Positions 14,425-17,467 of a stretch of 17,467 nt of DNA are shown one piece after another. The notes under the pieces are model-generated. The model ran no database searches. It saw only the letters and a program-made list of their open reading frames with translations, and had not been told where the DNA came from. The translations under genes and the position numbers were made by a program. The DNA comes from an uncultured Clostridium sp. (lineage in GTDB: Bacteria; Bacillota; Clostridia; TANB77; CAG-508), in NCBI GenBank assembly GCA_900554635.1, contig USHY01000023.1:1-17467 (forward strand). Direction: 5' to 3'. Every line of letters begins with the position of its first letter. Positions within the stretch are counted from its first letter, which is position 1.

Positions 14425-15417
14425 ATGTTAAAAGAAGAAGTTTTAAAAACAATAAAAACCTATAATTTAATAGAAAAAAATGATAAAGTTGTAATAGGTG
14501 TATCAGGCGGACCAGACTCGATATGCCTATTACATCTGCTATATAGCATAAAAAAAGAATTAGGATTTGAAATAGTAGTTGCGCATATTAACCATCAAAT
14601 AAGAAAAGTTGCAGATAGTGAAACTGAATATGTTAAAGATTTTTGCAAAAACTTGGGAATAGAGTGTTTTGTTAAAAAAGAAAATATTACGGAATTAGCT
14701 AAAAAACAAAAAAAAGGCACAGAAGAAGTTGGAAGGCAAGTTAGGTATGATTTCTTTGAAGATGTTGCTCAAAAAACGAACTCTAATAAAATTGCAACAG
14801 CACATAATTCGAATGACAGGGCAGAAACTGTAATTCTAAACATCTTAAGAGGAAGTGGAATTTCAGGGCTTAAAGGTATTGAAGCAATGCGTGATAATAA
14901 ATATATCAGACCATTGATTTTCACAAAGAGGGAAAAAATTGAAGAATATTGCCAAGAAAATAATTTGAATCCTAAAATTGATGAATCAAATATGGAAAAC
15001 ATTTACAACAGAAATAAAGTGCGCAATATTATAATTCCATACATAGAAAAAGAATTTAATAAAAATATAATTCGAACAATAAATAGGTTATCAGATGTAG
15101 CAACAGAAGAAAATGAATTTCTACAAAAGCTAACAGAAGAACAATATAATACAATTTCAACAATCGAAAATGATACAATAATATTAGACTTAAAAAAATT
15201 CAATCATTTGGAATTAGTAATAAAAAGAAGGTTAATACTATATACTATAAATGAGGCAATTCATACAACAAATGGTATTGAAAAGGTTAATATTGATGAT
15301 ATTATTAAACTTTGCAAAAATAATATAGGAAATAAATATCTAAGTCCAATAAAATTAATAAAAATATATGTAAAAAAAGGTAAAATATATTTCATAAAAA
15401 ACCTTGAAAATAATTAA
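14425..15417 (+). CDS. tilS: tRNA(Ile)-lysidine synthase TilS, short form
   Basis: The 330-residue protein has the N-type ATP-pyrophosphatase loop VIGVSGGPDSICLLHLLY, VAHINHQIR, then ATAHNSNDRAETVILNILRGSG and GIEAMRD, all diagnostic of TilS. The enzyme converts the wobble C of tRNA-Ile(CAU) to lysidine so that AUA is read as Ile, which is essential in this AUA-rich genome. It is shorter than the usual 430-470 residues, so the C-terminal substrate-binding domain is reduced; I see no frame break that explains this. AGGAG precedes ATG 14425, 8 nt after dnaB. The promoter of ftsH lies in its last codons and just beyond. Confidence 0.93.
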   Translation: MLKEEVLKTIKTYNLIEKNDKVVIGVSGGPDSICLLHLLYSIKKELGFEIVVAHINHQIRKVADSETEYVKDFCKNLGIECFVKKENITELAKKQKKGTEEVGRQVRYDFFEDVAQKTNSNKIATAHNSNDRAETVILNILRGSGISGLKGIEAMRDNKYIRPLIFTKREKIEEYCQENNLNPKIDESNMENIYNRNKVRNIIIPYIEKEFNKNIIRTINRLSDVATEENEFLQKLTEEQYNTISTIENDTIILDLKKFNHLELVIKRRLILYTINEAIHTTNGIEKVNIDDIIKLCKNNIGNKYLSPIKLIKIYVKKGKIYFIKNLENN

Positions 15418-15432
15418 GTGGTATGATATATT
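15404..15432 (+). promoter_or_regulatory. Promoter of ftsH
   Basis: TTGAAA (15404-15409), a 17-bp spacer and TATATT (15427-15432) with a TATG extension form the best-matched sigma-A promoter in the window. The -35 lies inside the 3' end of tilS, so ftsH can be expressed apart from the upstream operon. Confidence 0.75.
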
Positions 15433-15467
15433 ATTAAAATAAACAAGAGAAAAGGATGGTAAAAAAT

Positions 15468-17270
15468 ATGAAGAACAGTGTAAGAACAATTGTAATGTGG
15501 CTAATAATTGGAGTTATAAGCATTATATTGTTATCAGCAATAATTGAAAATGCAGAAACAAAGATGACCTATGATGAATTAGTTAGTGCAATAAACAATT
15601 CAAAAGTAGAAAAAATAGAACTTGAAGCTGATGGAAATAGAGCTTATGTCAAATTAAAAAATGATAAAGTTGAAAAGGAAGTAAATATTCCAAGTATTGA
15701 TAGCTTTATGACAGAAATAAGTGATGACATAGCAGCACAAAGATTTACTTTCGAAGAAAAATCAGAATCAATATGGATAAGAATTTTAGGACTTTTATCA
15801 CCATTTGCAATAATTATAGTATTCTTTATATTCTGGTTCTTGATAAGTAGTGGTTCCCAAGGTGCAGGAAATAAAACAATGACATTTGGAAAGAGCAGAG
15901 CAAGAGTGTTAAATGCAAATGAAAAAGGAAAAGTAACTTTTAAAGATGTTGCAGGTGTAGATGAAGAAAAAGAAGAATTACAAGAAATTGTAGAATTTTT
16001 AAAATCACCAAAAAAATTTACAGATATGGGTGCAAGAATTCCAAAAGGAGTATTACTTGTAGGTCACCCAGGAACAGGTAAAACACTTTTAGCAAAGGCA
16101 GTTGCAGGAGAAGCAGGAGTTCCATTTTTCATAATAAGTGGTTCAGACTTTGTTGAAATGTTTGTTGGTGTAGGTGCATCAAGAGTTAGAGACTTATTTG
16201 AACAAGCAAAAAGAAATGCTCCATGTATAGTTTTCATTGATGAAATAGATGCAGTAGGTCGCCAAAGAGGTGCAGGTTTAGGAGGAGGACATGATGAGAG
16301 AGAGCAAACATTAAACCAATTATTAGTTGAAATGGATGGATTCTCAGCAAATGAAGGAGTAATAGTTCTAGCAGCAACAAACAGACCAGATGTACTAGAT
16401 AAAGCACTATTAAGACCAGGAAGATTTGATAGACAAATTGTAGTATCATCACCAGATGTAAAAGCAAGAGAAGAGATACTAGAAGTTCATAGTAGAAAGA
16501 AAAAATTAGGTGAAGATGTAGATTTAAAAGTAATAGCAAAAAATACAGCAGGATTTTCAGGAGCAGACCTAGAAAATGTAATGAATGAAGCATCACTGCT
16601 AGCTGCAAGAAGAAACAAGCAAGAAATCAACATGCAAGATGTTGAAGATGCAATGATAAAAGTTACAATGGGACCAGAAAAGAGAAGCAGAGTAAGAAGT
16701 GAAAAGGAAAATAAATTAGTAGCTTTCCATGAAGCAGGCCATGCGGTAGTAAGCCATTACTTACCAACACAAGATACAATTCATCAAATATCAATAGTAC
16801 CTCGTGGAATGGCTGGTGGATATACAATGTATAGACCAGATGAAGACAAGAATTTCATGTCAAAAATTGAAATGGAAGAATCAATTGTTGGGTTGCTTGG
16901 AGGAAGAGTTGCAGAAAGCTTAGTACTAGATGATATATCAACAGGAGCAAGCAACGATATAGAAAGAGCATCAAAAATTGCAAGAGACATGGTAACAAAA
17001 TACGGAATGAGCGATACTCTAGGAACAATAACATTTGGCTCAGGCCAAGAGGAAGTATTCCTAGGAAGAGATTGGACACAAACAAGAAACTATAGTGAAG
17101 AAACTTCAGCTAAAATAGATGAAGAAGTAAAAAGAATAATAGACAACGGATACAACAGAGCAAAAGAAATCCTAACAATGCACAGCGATAAACTTCACAC
17201 AGTAGCAAACTTATTATTAGAAAAAGAAAAAGTAGATGGAGAAGAATTTGCTGCAATATTTGCAGATTAA
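15468..17270 (+). CDS. ftsH: ATP-dependent zinc metalloprotease FtsH
   Basis: The 600-residue protein has a membrane helix at about residues 8-26, an extracytoplasmic domain, a second helix at about 107-127, then the AAA+ module: GHPGTGKT Walker A (GPPGTGKT is more usual, with Pro instead of His), IVFIDEIDAVG Walker B and TNRPDVLDKALLRPGRFD (second region of homology). The protease domain has HEAGH (about residue 421), whose histidines bind zinc, and a later GASNDIERA. It degrades misassembled membrane proteins and short-lived regulators. ATG 15468 is preferred because the in-frame ATG 15456 overlaps the AAGGATGG ribosome-binding site. The gene order tilS-ftsH is common in Firmicutes, usually with hpt between. 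Confidence 0.96.
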   Translation: MKNSVRTIVMWLIIGVISIILLSAIIENAETKMTYDELVSAINNSKVEKIELEADGNRAYVKLKNDKVEKEVNIPSIDSFMTEISDDIAAQRFTFEEKSESIWIRILGLLSPFAIIIVFFIFWFLISSGSQGAGNKTMTFGKSRARVLNANEKGKVTFKDVAGVDEEKEELQEIVEFLKSPKKFTDMGARIPKGVLLVGHPGTGKTLLAKAVAGEAGVPFFIISGSDFVEMFVGVGASRVRDLFEQAKRNAPCIVFIDEIDAVGRQRGAGLGGGHDEREQTLNQLLVEMDGFSANEGVIVLAATNRPDVLDKALLRPGRFDRQIVVSSPDVKAREEILEVHSRKKKLGEDVDLKVIAKNTAGFSGADLENVMNEASLLAARRNKQEINMQDVEDAMIKVTMGPEKRSRVRSEKENKLVAFHEAGHAVVSHYLPTQDTIHQISIVPRGMAGGYTMYRPDEDKNFMSKIEMEESIVGLLGGRVAESLVLDDISTGASNDIERASKIARDMVTKYGMSDTLGTITFGSGQEEVFLGRDWTQTRNYSEETSAKIDEEVKRIIDNGYNRAKEILTMHSDKLHTVANLLLEKEKVDGEEFAAIFAD

Positions 17271-17273
17271 TAA

Positions 17274-17301
17274 AAAGAACCAGAAAAAATTCTGGTTCTT
17301 T
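17274..17301 (+). terminator. Rho-independent terminator after ftsH
   Basis: A perfect 12-bp stem (AAAGAACCAGAA with 17290-17301) and AAAA loop lie just after the ftsH stop; the stem itself ends in Ts and a short AT-rich tail follows. Confidence 0.85.
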
Positions 17302-17320
17302 AAATTTTGCATGAAAAGTA

Positions 17321-17349
17321 TTGACATTAAGAATTAAATAGGATAAACT
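17321..17349 (+). promoter_or_regulatory. Promoter in the ftsH downstream region
   Basis: A consensus TTGACA (17321-17326) is followed after 17 bp by TAAACT (17344-17349). Transcription would start near 17356 and run into the structured segment at the window end; no coding frame starts in the remaining sequence. Confidence 0.65.
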
Positions 17350-17355
17350 ATAAAT

Positions 17356-17467
17356 GTAAAATTTTTTTGGAAAGAAAAGCACATTGAAATTTGAATAATT
17401 AAGGCAAAATATAAGCAAAATATTGCTTGTAAGGCTTACAAACAATAAATTTCAATGTGCAATTTTT
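17356..17467 (+). ncRNA. Candidate structured small RNA or leader RNA, 3' end at window edge
   Basis: Downstream of the promoter at 17321-17349, GCACATTGAAATTT (17379-17392) pairs perfectly over 14 bp with 17447-17460, directly followed by AATTTTT. Inside the closed region are a 6- to 8-bp hairpin (17411-17418 with 17423-17430, AATA loop) and a 15-nt palindrome TTGTAAGGCTTACAA (17427-17441) that competes with it. A promoter, a long closing stem and a terminal T-run are what a free-standing small RNA of about 110 nt would show. A leader or attenuator for a gene beyond the window is the other option. I do not recognise the family, and the start coordinate is estimated from the promoter. Confidence 0.45.

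Noticed and set aside
1..17467. tRNA or rRNA genes
   Set aside because: I saw no cloverleaf with a T-loop GTTCRA pattern and no rRNA-like segments. In particular, no tRNA that could explain the recoding is in the window.

Overview
The window is AT-rich bacterial chromosome. Gene content and order (maf, cation ATPase, feoA-feoB, rplI-dnaB-tilS-ftsH), strong Shine-Dalgarno sites, extended -10 promoters (TRTGnTATAAT) and almost exclusive use of AGA for arginine point to a low-GC Firmicute, most likely an uncultured, probably gut-associated clostridial lineage. The lineage is an inference from gene content only.

Layout. (1) Positions 1-2610 hold a diversity-generating retroelement (DGR). It comprises the 3' end of a C-type-lectin/FGE-fold target gene carrying the variable repeat (VR, 81-217), a flank dense in hairpins (264-450), a MutS-domain-I-like accessory gene, an Avd-like gene, a DGR reverse transcriptase and the template repeat (TR, 2328-2464). 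VR and TR differ at 23 positions by my count, all at TR adenines. (2) Positions 2624-8655 hold a small OB-fold protein, maf, and an apparent operon of a Ca2+-type P-type ATPase with feoA and feoB. (3) Positions 8653-11690 are accessory-looking: a minus-strand membrane protein, a membrane-anchored nuclease, a small acidic protein, a truncated HAD fragment and a peptidoglycan peptidase. (4) Positions 11749-17270 are housekeeping: a pyridoxal-kinase-like gene, rplI, dnaB, tilS and ftsH. A promoter followed by a candidate structured small RNA closes the window.

Most unusual observation. Three genes are broken in the standard reading: the MutS-like gene once, the P-type ATPase three times and the peptidase once. 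All five breaks are the same event: a single extra C directly before a GGA glycine codon, so the ribosome meets the zero-frame triplet CGG followed by A. Skipping one base at each site restores a full-length, motif-complete protein. One restored residue is a glycine in the invariant TGDGVND motif of the ATPase. I found no other in-frame CGG among roughly 5,300 codons of the window. This suggests that CGG is an unassigned codon in this organism and that CGG-A acts as a +1 recoding site read as Gly, either by A-site skipping or by a four-base-reading tRNA-Gly. Sequencing error or gene decay are the alternatives, but neither readily explains the uniform context.
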